A stretch of 64,000 bases of DNA from Salegentibacter sp. R32 (GTDB lineage: Bacteria; Bacteroidota; Bacteroidia; Flavobacteriales; Flavobacteriaceae), in the NCBI RefSeq assembly GCF_008692195.1, contig NZ_RXOM01000003.1, forward strand, positions 1-64,000. Direction: 5' to 3'. Shown here in pieces: positions 46,471-55,442 of this stretch. Each line of letters starts with the position of its first letter. The first letter of the stretch is position 1. A model generated the notes under the pieces. The model saw only the letters and a program-made list of their open reading frames with translations, searched no databases and had not been told where the DNA came from. The position numbers and the translations under genes are program-made.

Positions 46471-46994
46471 CATTAAATGGAAAACATATCAATTTACGGC
46501 CTTTAGAACCCGAGGATTTAGAGTTTATTTATGAGATAGAAAATAATGAAGACCTATGGGAGTTGAGTTCCACACAAACCCCGTATTCAAGGTTTTTGAT
46601 CAAGCAATACTTAGATAACGCCCATCGTGATATTTATGAAGTGAAACAATTACGTTTGGTTATTGAAACTAAAGAAGAAGAAAGATTAGGCTTGATTGAT
46701 ATCTTCGATTTTGACCCACAACACCGTCGTGCGGCAATTGGAATATTAATTGTAGAAAAAGAAAACAGAGGAAAAGGTTTTGGTGCCGAAGCTTTAAAAT
46801 TATTGTGTGACTACTCTTTTGAACGCTTAAAACTGCATCAAGTTTATGCGAATGTCGCTGAAGATAATCTACAAAGTCGAAAGTTATTTCAGAACCTTAA
46901 TTTTCAGCAAATCGGAATAAAAAAAGACTGGAACCTCGTAAACGGAAATTATAAAAACGAAATTTTATACCAATTAATTAATAATGTATATTAA
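46464..46994 (+). CDS. GNAT family N-acetyltransferase (RimJ/RimL-like)
   Basis: A 176-residue acetyltransferase. The N-terminus LRPLEPEDLEFIYEIEN is typical of the RimJ/RimL (Acetyltransf_3) branch. The acetyl-CoA loop is ENRGKGFGAEAL (Q/RxxGxG/A form), followed by HQVYANVAEDNLQSRKLF. Members acetylate protein N-termini, aminoglycosides or small amines; the substrate is not deducible. Start and stop overlap dapF and mltG, suggesting translational coupling. Confidence 0.88.
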   Translation: MLTLNGKHINLRPLEPEDLEFIYEIENNEDLWELSSTQTPYSRFLIKQYLDNAHRDIYEVKQLRLVIETKEEERLGLIDIFDFDPQHRRAAIGILIVEKENRGKGFGAEALKLLCDYSFERLKLHQVYANVAEDNLQSRKLFQNLNFQQIGIKKDWNLVNGNYKNEILYQLINNVY

Positions 46995-48027
46995 AAAAAT
47001 ACTTTTAGCTATTGTTCTTTTAGGAATGCTAGGTTTGGGCATTTTCAGCTATTTTGTGTACCAAGCTGTGTTAGCGCCCAACACTAAGTTTTCTTCAGAA
47101 ACCAAAGAAGTTTTTATTAGAACCGATGCCAGTTATCAAGAAGTAATTAATCAAATGAAACTGGTGGTAAAAGATTTGGAAAGCTTCGACCAGGTAGCAC
47201 AAAAAAAATCATATCCGCAAAGTATTAAAGCCGGCAGGTTTATTCTGAAAAAGGGAATGAGCAATAACGATATGGTAAATACGCTAAGGAGCAGTAATCA
47301 ACCTTTGGCCGTCCAATTTAACAATCAAGAGCGATTGGAAAACCTTGCCGGAAGAATCGCCTCACAAATCGAAGCCGATAGTATTTCGCTAATGAAAGCC
47401 ATGACGGATTCCACTTTTTTAGCTGAAAACGATTTTAAAAAAGAAACAGCTTTAGCAATGTATGTTCCTAATCAATATCAATTTTATTGGAATACCTCTG
47501 CGGAAGAATTTAGAAATCGCATGTTGAAAGAATACCAAAAATTTTGGACAGATGCTAGAAAGCAAAAAGTAGAAAAAATTGGCTTAACTCCGAAAGAAGT
47601 AAATACCTTGGCATCCATTGTACAAAAAGAAACTGCAAAAGTAGATGAACGTAAACGTGTAGCCGGAGTGTATATGAACCGCTACAATCGTGGAATAAAA
47701 CTAGATGCTGATCCCACAGTAATTTACGCTGTAAAAAAGAAAAATAAGGATTTCGACACCATTATTAAGCGTGTACTTTATAAAGACTTAGATATAGATT
47801 CACCTTACAACACCTATAAAAATGCAGGTTTACCTCCGGGACCAATTGCAATGCCTGATATTTCTGCGATCGATGCGGTATTAAATTACGAAGATCACGA
47901 CTATTACTATTTTGTGGCGAATCCCGAAAAACCGGGTTATCATAAATTTGCAAAAACTTTACGTCAGCATAATAATAACCGACAAGCTTACGTGCGTTGG
48001 ATCAATAAAATGGGAATTAATAGATAA
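46984..48027 (+). CDS. mltG: Endolytic peptidoglycan transglycosylase MltG
   Basis: A 347-residue YceG-like enzyme. It has one N-terminal membrane helix (about 5-26), a LysM-like subdomain, and a catalytic domain with the conserved glutamate in LASIVQKETAK, then KLDADPTVIYA, SPYNTYKNAGLPPGPI and FVANPEKPGYHKFAKT. It cleaves nascent glycan strands in the periplasm and sets their length. It is the last gene of the dapF-GNAT-mltG set, and a flavobacterial intergenic repeat follows at 48034. Confidence 0.95.
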   Translation: MYIKKILLAIVLLGMLGLGIFSYFVYQAVLAPNTKFSSETKEVFIRTDASYQEVINQMKLVVKDLESFDQVAQKKSYPQSIKAGRFILKKGMSNNDMVNTLRSSNQPLAVQFNNQERLENLAGRIASQIEADSISLMKAMTDSTFLAENDFKKETALAMYVPNQYQFYWNTSAEEFRNRMLKEYQKFWTDARKQKVEKIGLTPKEVNTLASIVQKETAKVDERKRVAGVYMNRYNRGIKLDADPTVIYAVKKKNKDFDTIIKRVLYKDLDIDSPYNTYKNAGLPPGPIAMPDISAIDAVLNYEDHDYYYFVANPEKPGYHKFAKTLRQHNNNRQAYVRWINKMGINR

Positions 48028-48033
48028 TAGATA

Positions 48034-48125
48034 GTTTTTGGGCGTTACCCTAGCGGGTCGGGCTTTACAGTACAATCTTTTTACTCGTTTTTCGTAAAAA
48101 GGATTTTCGTTGCAATCCCTAACGC
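48034..48125. repeat. Flavobacterial GGGCGTTACCC...TCGGGCTTT intergenic repeat
   Basis: The element begins GGGCGTTACCC, contains GGGTCGGGCTTTACAG and CAATCTTTTTAC, and ends GCAATCCCTAACGC. GCGTTA near the start pairs with TAACGC at the end, and CTTTTTAC with GTAAAAAG in the middle, so the whole folds back. I recognise this as a sequence that recurs between genes in Flavobacteriia; this is memory, not a search. It lies between two convergent genes. Confidence 0.65.
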
Positions 48126-48141
48126 AAGCGAAGTAGAGAAA

Positions 48142-49755
48142 TTATTCTTTAACCTTCTTCACTCGTTTTAAATCCAATAAATTAATAGGATTAATGCCTA
48201 AACCTTTTACGTTTTTCTGTGTAAAGCGAACTACCTGATCGTAATATAAAGGCACAACTGCAGCTTCTTTCATTACGATCGAATCCATTTGTTGGTAGAG
48301 GGAGATTCTATCATTTGCTGCTGAAGTATTAATGGCTTTTTCATATAAACTATCAAAAGTAGCCGATTTAAAATGAGTGTAATTAGGTCCGTTGGGCGAG
48401 AAGTTTTCCGAATAAAATAGCGATAAATAGTTTTCAGCATCGGGGTAATCGGCAATCCAACTCGCTCTAAAAATAGCTAATTTTCCTGCCGAACGTTGCT
48501 GCCGAAGGGTAGAAGGTGGCATCACATCGATATTCACTTGTATCCCGATTTTTTGTAATTCTCGCTGAATATATTCTACCAAATCTAAATAGGAAGAGTT
48601 AGTGCTTATAGTCACTTCCGGTGAAGTATCGCCGGTTTCTTTTTGATAAGCGGCTAAGAGTTTTTTCGCTTTTTGAGGATTGTATTCATAATATTTATCT
48701 TCCGCAAAACCGGGTAAACCTTTTGGGATAAATCCGTTTTCTGCCGGCGTTCCAATTCCGTTTCGTAAATAGGTAATCATTATTTTGCGATTAAAACCAT
48801 AATTGATGGCTTGGCGTAATTGGCGAGCGTTAATTTCCGGTGTTTCGCTATCCAAATAAATTCCTAAATATTCGGTATTTAAATAAGGAGCTGAAAGCAT
48901 TTCAACCCGATTAGCGTATTTTTCTTTCAGTTGTCCAACCGAAGAAAGTAATTCATCTTTATAAGAAGGATCTAAACCGCTTAGAAAATCGATATTTCCT
49001 TGCGCAAATTGTAAAAATTCACTTTGCTTGTCGGGCAAAAAGGTGATGGCGACGGCTTCCAAATAGGGGAGTTGTTCACCGTTTTTATCTTTTTCAAAAT
49101 AAAGATTGTTTTTCCTGAATACCAATTTTTCATTAGCTTCCCAACGTTTAAATCTAAACGGACCTGTGCCAATTGGGTTTTCTCTAAAATCAAGCACTTC
49201 CATTTCAGTTGGAATGACTGAACAAAACTTCATCGATAACAATCCTAAAAATGCAGGAAACGGTTGTTGAAGCTGAATTTTCACGGTAGAATCATTTTCA
49301 ACAGTAATTGTTTCCACATTTTGCATTACCCAACTTCCCGGTGAAACCAAATTTGCGTCGGTTAGCCGCTTTAAACTATAGACCACATCTTTTGCGGTTA
49401 CAGTTCTGGTAGAATCTTTCCCGAAAATTTCATGCTTGTGAAAATAGACTTTCTTCCGCAGAGAAAAAGTGTAGTTTTTTGCATCTTCAGAAATCGTCCA
49501 ACTCTCCGCTAAATCAGGTTGAATATTAAGATGATCGTCTAATTGAACCAAGCTATTGTATAGCTGATGGCAAGGCCAAATATTTCTTTGGTCTTTAGCA
49601 AAAGCAGGATCTAACGAAGTAATATTTGCGTGCTCGTTATATCGAAAAACCAAATGATCTCGATCGTTATTACTTGTGTTTTGGCAGGAAATTAAGAATA
49701 AAGTAAGTACAAAAACTAATATTTTATAGGGATGGAAGCGGGAAGTTAGAAGCAC
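48142..49755 (-). CDS. Peptide/oligopeptide ABC transporter substrate-binding lipoprotein
   Basis: A 537-residue SBP_bac_5 (DppA/OppA-like) protein. A lipoprotein signal ends FLISC (lipid on C24). The family segments NITSLDPAFAKDQRN, AESWTISEDAKNYTFSLRKK, TAKDVVYSLKRL, GTGPFRFKRW and RQAINYGFNRKIMI follow in order. The start codon is GTG, as no ATG precedes the signal peptide. No permease or ATPase gene is adjacent, so it is an orphan binding protein. A peptide or nickel-type ligand is possible. Confidence 0.9.
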   Translation of the reverse strand: MLLTSRFHPYKILVFVLTLFLISCQNTSNNDRDHLVFRYNEHANITSLDPAFAKDQRNIWPCHQLYNSLVQLDDHLNIQPDLAESWTISEDAKNYTFSLRKKVYFHKHEIFGKDSTRTVTAKDVVYSLKRLTDANLVSPGSWVMQNVETITVENDSTVKIQLQQPFPAFLGLLSMKFCSVIPTEMEVLDFRENPIGTGPFRFKRWEANEKLVFRKNNLYFEKDKNGEQLPYLEAVAITFLPDKQSEFLQFAQGNIDFLSGLDPSYKDELLSSVGQLKEKYANRVEMLSAPYLNTEYLGIYLDSETPEINARQLRQAINYGFNRKIMITYLRNGIGTPAENGFIPKGLPGFAEDKYYEYNPQKAKKLLAAYQKETGDTSPEVTISTNSSYLDLVEYIQRELQKIGIQVNIDVMPPSTLRQQRSAGKLAIFRASWIADYPDAENYLSLFYSENFSPNGPNYTHFKSATFDSLYEKAINTSAANDRISLYQQMDSIVMKEAAVVPLYYDQVVRFTQKNVKGLGINPINLLDLKRVKKVKE

Positions 49756-49999
49756 GAAGTTTTAATTTTGTAGTATTATTATGTGGTGAATTCTTTATTG
49801 ATTTAGATGATAAAACAAATAAAATATAGTTTTTAATTCAATAAAAAATTTTAATAAATATCAAATATATCTAAAATTTCGATTTAAAAAGAATATGAAT
49901 ATTGTGATTCGTTATATAAAATTTTATAAATATTTGTTTGTTTTTTATATTAGTTGAAGTTATATTTATCGTGATATTAACTTAAAATTCTAATAAATT

Positions 50000-51160
50000 A
50001 TGAGAAAATTAAAATTAATCCTTAGTCTGTCTCTTGCTCTCTTACTTGCAAATTGTTCTGTAGATGAGAGTAATAATGAAGAGTTAAATTCGAACCAAAT
50101 TGAAATTTCTAATGCTAATATGCTAGCTGATATTTCAAATGATATTACAAACGAAAAAATAAATGGTTTACTAAAAGATTTAGACTATGAAAAAACTTTC
50201 TTAGAAGAATTAAGTCCTAATTTTATAGAGAATCAATATTACGAAGAAGCTGTTTATACTGATATTAATTCTGTATTTTTTAATCAGGATGACCAAGAAT
50301 TTAATGTAGATGCAGTTGCAATCTATACTTTAGATAATGAAAATAGTGGTATTGGAATTTATAGTTATTTTCCTTCATCAAAAGAACTTTATTATAGTCT
50401 ATTTGAACAATCAGAAGGTAAATTTATTTTAGTTGAAGATTTTCCAAAAATAGTAAATAATGTTGATAATAAAGATTTATTGTATGTAGCCAATAATTAT
50501 TTACATTATTCAGATACACACCTTATCGTTAATTCTAAAGATTTATACTATTCAGATTTGAGTAAAAATTTTAATGATCTTAGTTTAGAAAGAACTGTGT
50601 CTAGTTTGAGCCATCCAAATATTGAAGTATCGCAAAGTTGTGGATTTACCTTTTCATGCCTTAATGGGGGAGGGGGATCTTGCATACCTAGTGGATGTTT
50701 AAATTTTGACTGGATTTGTAAATATTCAGAAGTTTCTACTACAGTTATGGATCATGATTATACATTGGTTGCAGATAACAATTTTGAATTAGAATTGCCA
50801 GAACCTATATTACATGATTTTAGGGATAATTTGGATGAGACTAAGTTAGGACAAAAATATGTGGATATTTACTATGTAGTAAATAATCATTTCCTAGAAA
50901 GTTTAAGTTCTGAAGTAATTATTAAATCTATAGATGTAAGTGCAGATATTAGTGAGGTGGTTAGTAAATTTAATAGTTCTAATGCTAATCAGTCTATTTA
51001 CGATAATGTATTTGTAGATAAAGTTAAAGACCTTTTAGAGGAATCTTCAATTCATTCTTCGAGTCCAGAATATAAGAAAGCTGTTCCTATTTTGATTAAT
51101 GAATTGGATAACTATAAGAATTTAACTAAAAGTCAATTAATAGCTAAATTTAATGAATAA
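50000..51160 (+). CDS. Orphan lipoprotein with a five-cysteine Gly-rich cluster
   Basis: A 386-residue protein I do not recognise. A lipoprotein signal ends LLLANC (lipid on C19). The body is acidic and Asn/Ser-rich. Between residues 214 and 240 it has five cysteines around a GGGG turn: SCGFTFSCLNGGGG followed by SCIPSGCLNF and WIC. Before it the sequence reads like a beta-rich domain; after it the protein is helical (about 270-386). The next gene overlaps by 8 nt and encodes a small polytopic membrane protein, so the two probably work together. The codons are very AT-rich compared with neighbours such as mtaB, which may indicate acquisition. Confidence 0.65.
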   Translation: MRKLKLILSLSLALLLANCSVDESNNEELNSNQIEISNANMLADISNDITNEKINGLLKDLDYEKTFLEELSPNFIENQYYEEAVYTDINSVFFNQDDQEFNVDAVAIYTLDNENSGIGIYSYFPSSKELYYSLFEQSEGKFILVEDFPKIVNNVDNKDLLYVANNYLHYSDTHLIVNSKDLYYSDLSKNFNDLSLERTVSSLSHPNIEVSQSCGFTFSCLNGGGGSCIPSGCLNFDWICKYSEVSTTVMDHDYTLVADNNFELELPEPILHDFRDNLDETKLGQKYVDIYYVVNNHFLESLSSEVIIKSIDVSADISEVVSKFNSSNANQSIYDNVFVDKVKDLLEESSIHSSSPEYKKAVPILINELDNYKNLTKSQLIAKFNE

Positions 51161-51632
51161 ATATATTTATTTTTTTCTTATTTTATTTTGCAATATTTTT
51201 TTTATTTGGTTTGGCTATCAGCTATCAAATATAATATTTCATTATAGTGATTTCCCTATATTTTCATATAGCACATTACCAACTATAATTTTATTTTTGA
51301 TAACATTTTATTTATATAAAAAAGTAAACCACACTAAGATTTTTAGTGTGGTTTTATGCCTATATACTCTATTGTTTTCTATATACAACTTATTACTTTT
51401 ATATACTTTTCCAGTTATAGTCAAAGAATTATTAATTTATGAGAAAATTATATATAGTGTATTTAATTTTTTGATTTTTTGTCTAATAATTTATTGGGTT
51501 TTTAAAAGAATGGATAAGAAACATATTTTGGTTATTATAATTATTACAATTTATAATTTATTTAATGTTTTTTGTGCTTGGTATAGCCCTAATACAGTTT
51601 TAACAAAATTTGTATATAAATTATTTGATTAA
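51153..51632 (+). CDS. Small polytopic membrane protein, unknown function
   Basis: A 159-residue, very hydrophobic protein with about five helices (roughly 3-22, 38-56, 62-85, 93-115 and 122-142) and few polar loops. No family is recognised. It starts 8 nt before the stop of the orphan lipoprotein gene, so expression is probably coupled. Extreme AT content alone can generate hydrophobic frames, but the Trp residues, the charged KRMDKKH loop and the length favour a real gene. A terminator-like hairpin (51326-51354) lies inside its coding sequence. Confidence 0.55.
   Translation: MNKYIYFFLILFCNIFFIWFGYQLSNIIFHYSDFPIFSYSTLPTIILFLITFYLYKKVNHTKIFSVVLCLYTLLFSIYNLLLLYTFPVIVKELLIYEKIIYSVFNFLIFCLIIYWVFKRMDKKHILVIIIITIYNLFNVFCAWYSPNTVLTKFVYKLFD
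51326..51354. terminator. Terminator-like hairpin inside a coding region
   Basis: AAACCACACTAA (51326-51337) and TTAGTGTGGTTT (51343-51354) form a perfect 12-bp stem with a 5-nt loop, flanked by A- and T-rich sequence. It lies within the small membrane protein gene. It has the form of a rho-independent terminator but only a short T run, so it may reduce rather than stop transcription. Confidence 0.45.
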
Positions 51633-51719
51633 TATTTAATCTAATATCTAATGAAATATTTACCTAATGAATAGTTTTTTTTAAATATAAATTCTACTGC
51701 AAAACTCGTAATTCATTCC

Positions 51720-51727
51720 TATATTTG
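51720..51727 (+). promoter_or_regulatory. mtaB -7 element TATATTTG
   Basis: TATATTTG fits TAnnTTTG, 83 nt before the mtaB start. The leader between contains a small GGC/GCC hairpin near 51750 and the Shine-Dalgarno-like AAAGGAG shortly before the ATG, uncommon for this group. Confidence 0.5.
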
Positions 51728-51810
51728 CACGCGCTTTTGTAAGGAGTAATAAGGCTTGCCGCCTAAATTATTCATCACAATAATACTAAAAGATTAGGAA
51801 AGGAGCTGTT

Positions 51811-53166
51811 ATGATAGATACAAATAAAAATGTAGCATTTTACACGCTGGGTTGTAAGCTTAATTTTTCTGAAACTTCAACGATTGCCCGTTCATTTGAA
51901 AATGAAGGTTTTAATCGTGTAGATTTTACCGAAAAAGCAGAAATCTATGTAATTAATACCTGTAGCGTAACTGAAAATGCCGATAAACGTTTTAAAACTA
52001 TCGTGAAGCAAGCTCAAAAACTTAATGAAAATGCCTTTGTGATTGCCATTGGTTGTTATGCACAATTAAAGCCAGAGGAGTTAGCCGATGTTGAAGGTGT
52101 AGATTTAGTATTAGGAGCTACCGAAAAATTTAATATTACCAGTTATTTAAATGAATTACTGAGTCAGCCTGCTGAAACTCGCACCGCTCAAATCCATTCT
52201 TGTGAGATTGACGAAGCCGATTTTTACGTAGGTTCTTATTCGATTGGTGATCGAACACGTGCATTTTTAAAAGTGCAAGATGGTTGTGATTATAAATGTA
52301 CTTATTGTACGATTCCTTTAGCACGTGGAATTTCCCGAAGTGATACGCTAGAAAATGTGCTGAAAAACGCCAAAGAGATTTCTGATCAAGACATTAAAGA
52401 AATTGTATTGACCGGTGTAAATATTGGTGATTACGGTAAAGGAGAATTCGGGAATAAAAAGCACGAGCATACTTTTTTAGAATTGGTAAAAGCTTTAGAT
52501 GAAGTAGAAGGGATCGAGCGTTTACGAATTTCTTCTATTGAACCGAATTTATTAAAAAACGAAACCATCGATTTTGTTGCGCAAAGCAATACATTTGTGC
52601 CGCATTTTCATATTCCGTTGCAGAGCGGAAGCAATAAATTGTTGGGCTTGATGCGTCGTCGTTACCGTCGAGAATTATATGTAAATCGTGTTGAGCAAAT
52701 TAAAGAAACGATGCCAAACGCCTGTATTGGTGTTGATGTAATTGTTGGTTTTCCCGGTGAAACCGATGAGTTGTTTTTAGAAACTTATAACTTTTTGAAC
52801 GATCTTGATATTTCGTATTTACACGTTTTCACCTATTCTGAAAGAGATAATACAATCGCTGCCGAAATGGAAGATGTCGTACCCTTAAAAGTGAGAAAAA
52901 AGCGTAGTAAAATGTTACGTGGTCTTTCAGCTAAGAAGCGAAGAGCATTTTATGAAAGTCAGCTAGGGAATACGCTTACCGTACTTTTTGAAGGTGAAAA
53001 TAAAGAAGGCTACATTCACGGATTTACTCAAAATTACGTAAAAGTGAAAATGCCATGGAATCCGGAATTTGTAAATACACTACACGAAGTAACTCTAACA
53101 GAAATCGATGAAGACGGCTTAGTGCGTTTCGATTTAGTGGAGTCGAATTCGAACGTCGCAGTTTAA
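51811..53166 (+). CDS. mtaB: tRNA t6A37 methylthiotransferase MtaB
   Basis: A 451-residue radical-SAM enzyme that adds a methylthio group to t6A37 of tRNA. It has the UPF0004 domain cysteines C15, C51 and C82, the radical-SAM cluster C159-x3-C163-x2-C166 (GCDYKCTYCTIP), and a C-terminal TRAM domain. The segment PHFHIPLQSGSNKLLGLMRR and the length fit MtaB rather than MiaB. The Shine-Dalgarno-like AAAGGAG just before the ATG supports the start. It ends overlapping the convergent DinB-like gene by 4 nt. Confidence 0.93.
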   Translation: MIDTNKNVAFYTLGCKLNFSETSTIARSFENEGFNRVDFTEKAEIYVINTCSVTENADKRFKTIVKQAQKLNENAFVIAIGCYAQLKPEELADVEGVDLVLGATEKFNITSYLNELLSQPAETRTAQIHSCEIDEADFYVGSYSIGDRTRAFLKVQDGCDYKCTYCTIPLARGISRSDTLENVLKNAKEISDQDIKEIVLTGVNIGDYGKGEFGNKKHEHTFLELVKALDEVEGIERLRISSIEPNLLKNETIDFVAQSNTFVPHFHIPLQSGSNKLLGLMRRRYRRELYVNRVEQIKETMPNACIGVDVIVGFPGETDELFLETYNFLNDLDISYLHVFTYSERDNTIAAEMEDVVPLKVRKKRSKMLRGLSAKKRRAFYESQLGNTLTVLFEGENKEGYIHGFTQNYVKVKMPWNPEFVNTLHEVTLTEIDEDGLVRFDLVESNSNVAV

Positions 53167-53609
53167 TCTTCCCGTTTATAAAAAATATAATCGGTAACTA
53201 AAGGTTCTATTTTATTTCTTCGGAAGTCGGCAACAATTTGCCCTTTGTGATGCGTGTAGTGATTTGCGATATGAAATAAAATATCTTTTATAGAATTGCT
53301 GAAGCTTTTCCCTTTTGAATTTTGATAGGAGATAAGATTTTCTAAATCTAACTCATCTATTATTTGAAGTGTTTGTTGATGGTTAGTGATATTTAATTCA
53401 GCTAAATTTTCAAGTTTGTGAAGTTGATGTACGCCTAATTCAGCTTCATTTATGATTCTTGCATTCCAAATTTGGTGAGCATTCAAGCAATGACAGAATA
53501 GTTTGTAGGTTTCACGAGAAAGCTGAGGTTGATGTTTTTCAAATTCAGAAATAAATTTCTGGTTGAAAAAGTGATGATATTCAAAAATATCTTTGAAAAA
53601 TGCTTTCAT
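53163..53609 (-). CDS. DinB-family protein
   Basis: A 148-residue four-helix-bundle protein of the DinB/YfiT type. Three histidines likely to bind metal are spread over the helices: CHCLNAHQIWNARI near residue 45, and HIANHYTHHKGQI near 110-125. Many members are thiol transferases or metal-dependent hydrolases of unknown substrate. It is the last of a pirin-GNAT-DinB set on the minus strand, adjacent without a gap, which suggests a small detoxification operon. Confidence 0.8.
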   Translation of the reverse strand: MKAFFKDIFEYHHFFNQKFISEFEKHQPQLSRETYKLFCHCLNAHQIWNARIINEAELGVHQLHKLENLAELNITNHQQTLQIIDELDLENLISYQNSKGKSFSNSIKDILFHIANHYTHHKGQIVADFRRNKIEPLVTDYIFYKRED

Positions 53610-53909
53610 CTAAATATTAATTCCTACCGGTAACAAATCAGCATATTTTCTTTTATTCGCTTTAAAGAATTTTTTAACCTCTTTACTCGTAGGAACAACT
53701 TTTATTCTTTCTTTGTCTTTAATGTAATCAAATACTTTGGTGAGAAAAGCATTGTGATAACCTTCTTCTTTTAGGTTTTCAGGCATTACAAATTTAGAAA
53801 GGAAAATTTTCTTTTCTTGTTCAGAATATTCCAATTTTACAAACTTATCTTTGATGGTTGCTTCAAACTGTCTTAAAAAATCATTGTTTTTAACTTTAAA
53901 ATCTTCCAT
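53610..53909 (-). CDS. YjdJ-type small GNAT-like acetyltransferase
   Basis: A 99-residue protein of the short COG2388 type. It has the beta-strand pattern of the family: FVKLEYSEQEKKIFLSKFVMP, then the pseudo-acetyl-CoA segment EEGYHNAFLTKVFDYIKDKE, and a C-terminal IKVVPTSKEVKKFFKANKRK followed by YADL. The Gly-rich 'GxG' loop of normal GNATs is degenerate (NLKEEGYHNA). Acyl-transfer activity is therefore uncertain. It lies between pirin (10 nt) and DinB (0 nt) genes. Confidence 0.7.
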   Translation of the reverse strand: MEDFKVKNNDFLRQFEATIKDKFVKLEYSEQEKKIFLSKFVMPENLKEEGYHNAFLTKVFDYIKDKERIKVVPTSKEVKKFFKANKRKYADLLPVGINI

Positions 53910-53919
53910 GGCTAAAGTT

Positions 53920-54636
53920 TTAGTTCATAGGCACTTCTATTAAAAGAACCTTTGCTTCTTTGGTAACTTCAATTTCTATACCATTTGTTTCCCAAACTCC
54001 TAATGCATCTTTTTCTATGAGCGTTTGTTCTCCAATTTTTAACTCACCGGAAATCAAGAAAATATAAGCTCCGTGACCTTCTTTGTGAAGCTTGTAAGTG
54101 AATTTTTCGCCACTTTCAAAATTTCCTAAATTAAAATAGGTTTGTTGGTGAACCCAAAGGGCATTTCCGTTGTTATCGTCTTTAGGAGATACAACAGTTA
54201 AGAGCTTATTTTTCCTATCTTCAGGAGTGAATTTTTTCTGATCGTAACGCGGTTCAACATTTTCGGTTTCTGTGAAAACCCAAATTTGCAAAGTGTTGGC
54301 GCGTTCGGTTTTGCTAGCGTTAAACTCACTGTGTTCTACCCCTGTTCCGGCACTCATCACTTGCACTTCTCCTTCGTGGATAACACCTTCATTTCCCATA
54401 GAATCTTTATGCTGAAGTGCTCCTTCCAACGGAATCGTAATAATTTCCATATTTTGGTGTGGATGCGTTCCAAAGCCCATTCCACCGGCAATAATATCAT
54501 CATTTAGCACCCGTAAAGCTCCAAATTGTAAACGGTTAGGGTTGAAGTAATTAGCAAAACTAAAAGAGTATTTAGCATTTAACCAACCAAAATTAGCAGA
54601 ACCACGTGAACTTGACGGATGAAAAACTTGTTTCAT
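53920..54636 (-). CDS. Pirin-family protein
   Basis: A 238-residue bicupin of the pirin (YhhW) family. The N-terminal cupin has the metal-binding residues in HPHQNMEIITIPLEGALQHKD and EGEVQVMSAGTGVEHSE (three His and one Glu). YhhW-type members have quercetinase activity in vitro, while others act in transcription or metabolism. The start MKQVFHPSSSRGSANFGWLN is typical. It is the first gene of the pirin-GNAT-DinB set. Confidence 0.92.
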   Translation of the reverse strand: MKQVFHPSSSRGSANFGWLNAKYSFSFANYFNPNRLQFGALRVLNDDIIAGGMGFGTHPHQNMEIITIPLEGALQHKDSMGNEGVIHEGEVQVMSAGTGVEHSEFNASKTERANTLQIWVFTETENVEPRYDQKKFTPEDRKNKLLTVVSPKDDNNGNALWVHQQTYFNLGNFESGEKFTYKLHKEGHGAYIFLISGELKIGEQTLIEKDALGVWETNGIEIEVTKEAKVLLIEVPMN

Positions 54637-54733
54637 TTTAAATAGTTATTTAATAGAAATTATTAATGTACAATCTGTAAACATTAGTAAATTTAGATTT
54701 TTTTAGTCAGTTTTATTGTTAGATAGCTGTTAA

Positions 54734-55426
54734 ATGATAAGAAGCACTTTGATGACGCAAGTTTACTTTATGCCGGGAATGGCGGCCAATCCTACGATTT
54801 TTGAATACATCAAGTTGCCGGAAGATAAATATACCATTCATTGGCTTAAATGGAAGATTCCTTATAAAAATGAAAGTATGCATTCTTACGTAACAAGAAT
54901 GTTGGAAGATGTAGTGCATCCCAATCCTGTTTTAATCGGGGTTTCTTTTGGTGGAGTTATTGTACAGGAAATGGCTAAATTAATTGCAGTAAAAAGATTA
55001 ATTTTAGTTTCAACAGTAAAGTCTAAACATGAGTTGCCGGCAAGAATGAAAATGGCTCGTAAAACAGGACTTTATAAAATTTTGCCAACCAGTTTGGCCG
55101 GTAGAATCGGAGATTTGGAAAATCTGCCTGTGGGTGAATTTGCCAAAAAAAGAGCGCATTTATATAAACAATACCTTTCTGTAAGTGATAAAAAGTATTT
55201 AGATTGGGCCATTCAGCAAATGGTTTGTTGGGATCAAGAAGAACCTTTAGAAGGAACAATTCATATTCATGGAGATAAGGACATTGTTTTTCCTATAAAA
55301 AATATTGAAAATTGCATAATTATTGAAGGAGGTACACATATTATGATTATTAACCGCTTTCGTTGGTTCAATAAACACTTACCTTCCTTAATTAAAGAAG
55401 GAAAATTAGTAGAAGAAAAAAATTAA
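54734..55426 (+). CDS. Alpha/beta hydrolase
   Basis: A 230-residue cytoplasmic protein with an alpha/beta-hydrolase fold. The start MIRSTLMTQVYFMPGMAANP contains the oxyanion-side strand, and the nucleophile is in GVSFGG (residues about 73-78). The acid is probably D in IHGDKDIVFP and the His is in EGGTHIMI. The substrate is unknown. The second Met (residue 7) is another possible start. It leads a set with the lytic transglycosylase gene (16 nt) and the cardiolipin synthase gene. Confidence 0.82.
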   Translation: MIRSTLMTQVYFMPGMAANPTIFEYIKLPEDKYTIHWLKWKIPYKNESMHSYVTRMLEDVVHPNPVLIGVSFGGVIVQEMAKLIAVKRLILVSTVKSKHELPARMKMARKTGLYKILPTSLAGRIGDLENLPVGEFAKKRAHLYKQYLSVSDKKYLDWAIQQMVCWDQEEPLEGTIHIHGDKDIVFPIKNIENCIIIEGGTHIMIINRFRWFNKHLPSLIKEGKLVEEKN

Positions 55427-55442
55427 TATAAAAAGACTGAAG

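Noticed and set aside
50640-50722. Bacteriocin-like reading of the Cys/Gly-rich segment
   Set aside because: It lies in the middle of a 386-residue lipoprotein, not after a double-glycine leader, and no modification enzyme or peptidase transporter is nearby.
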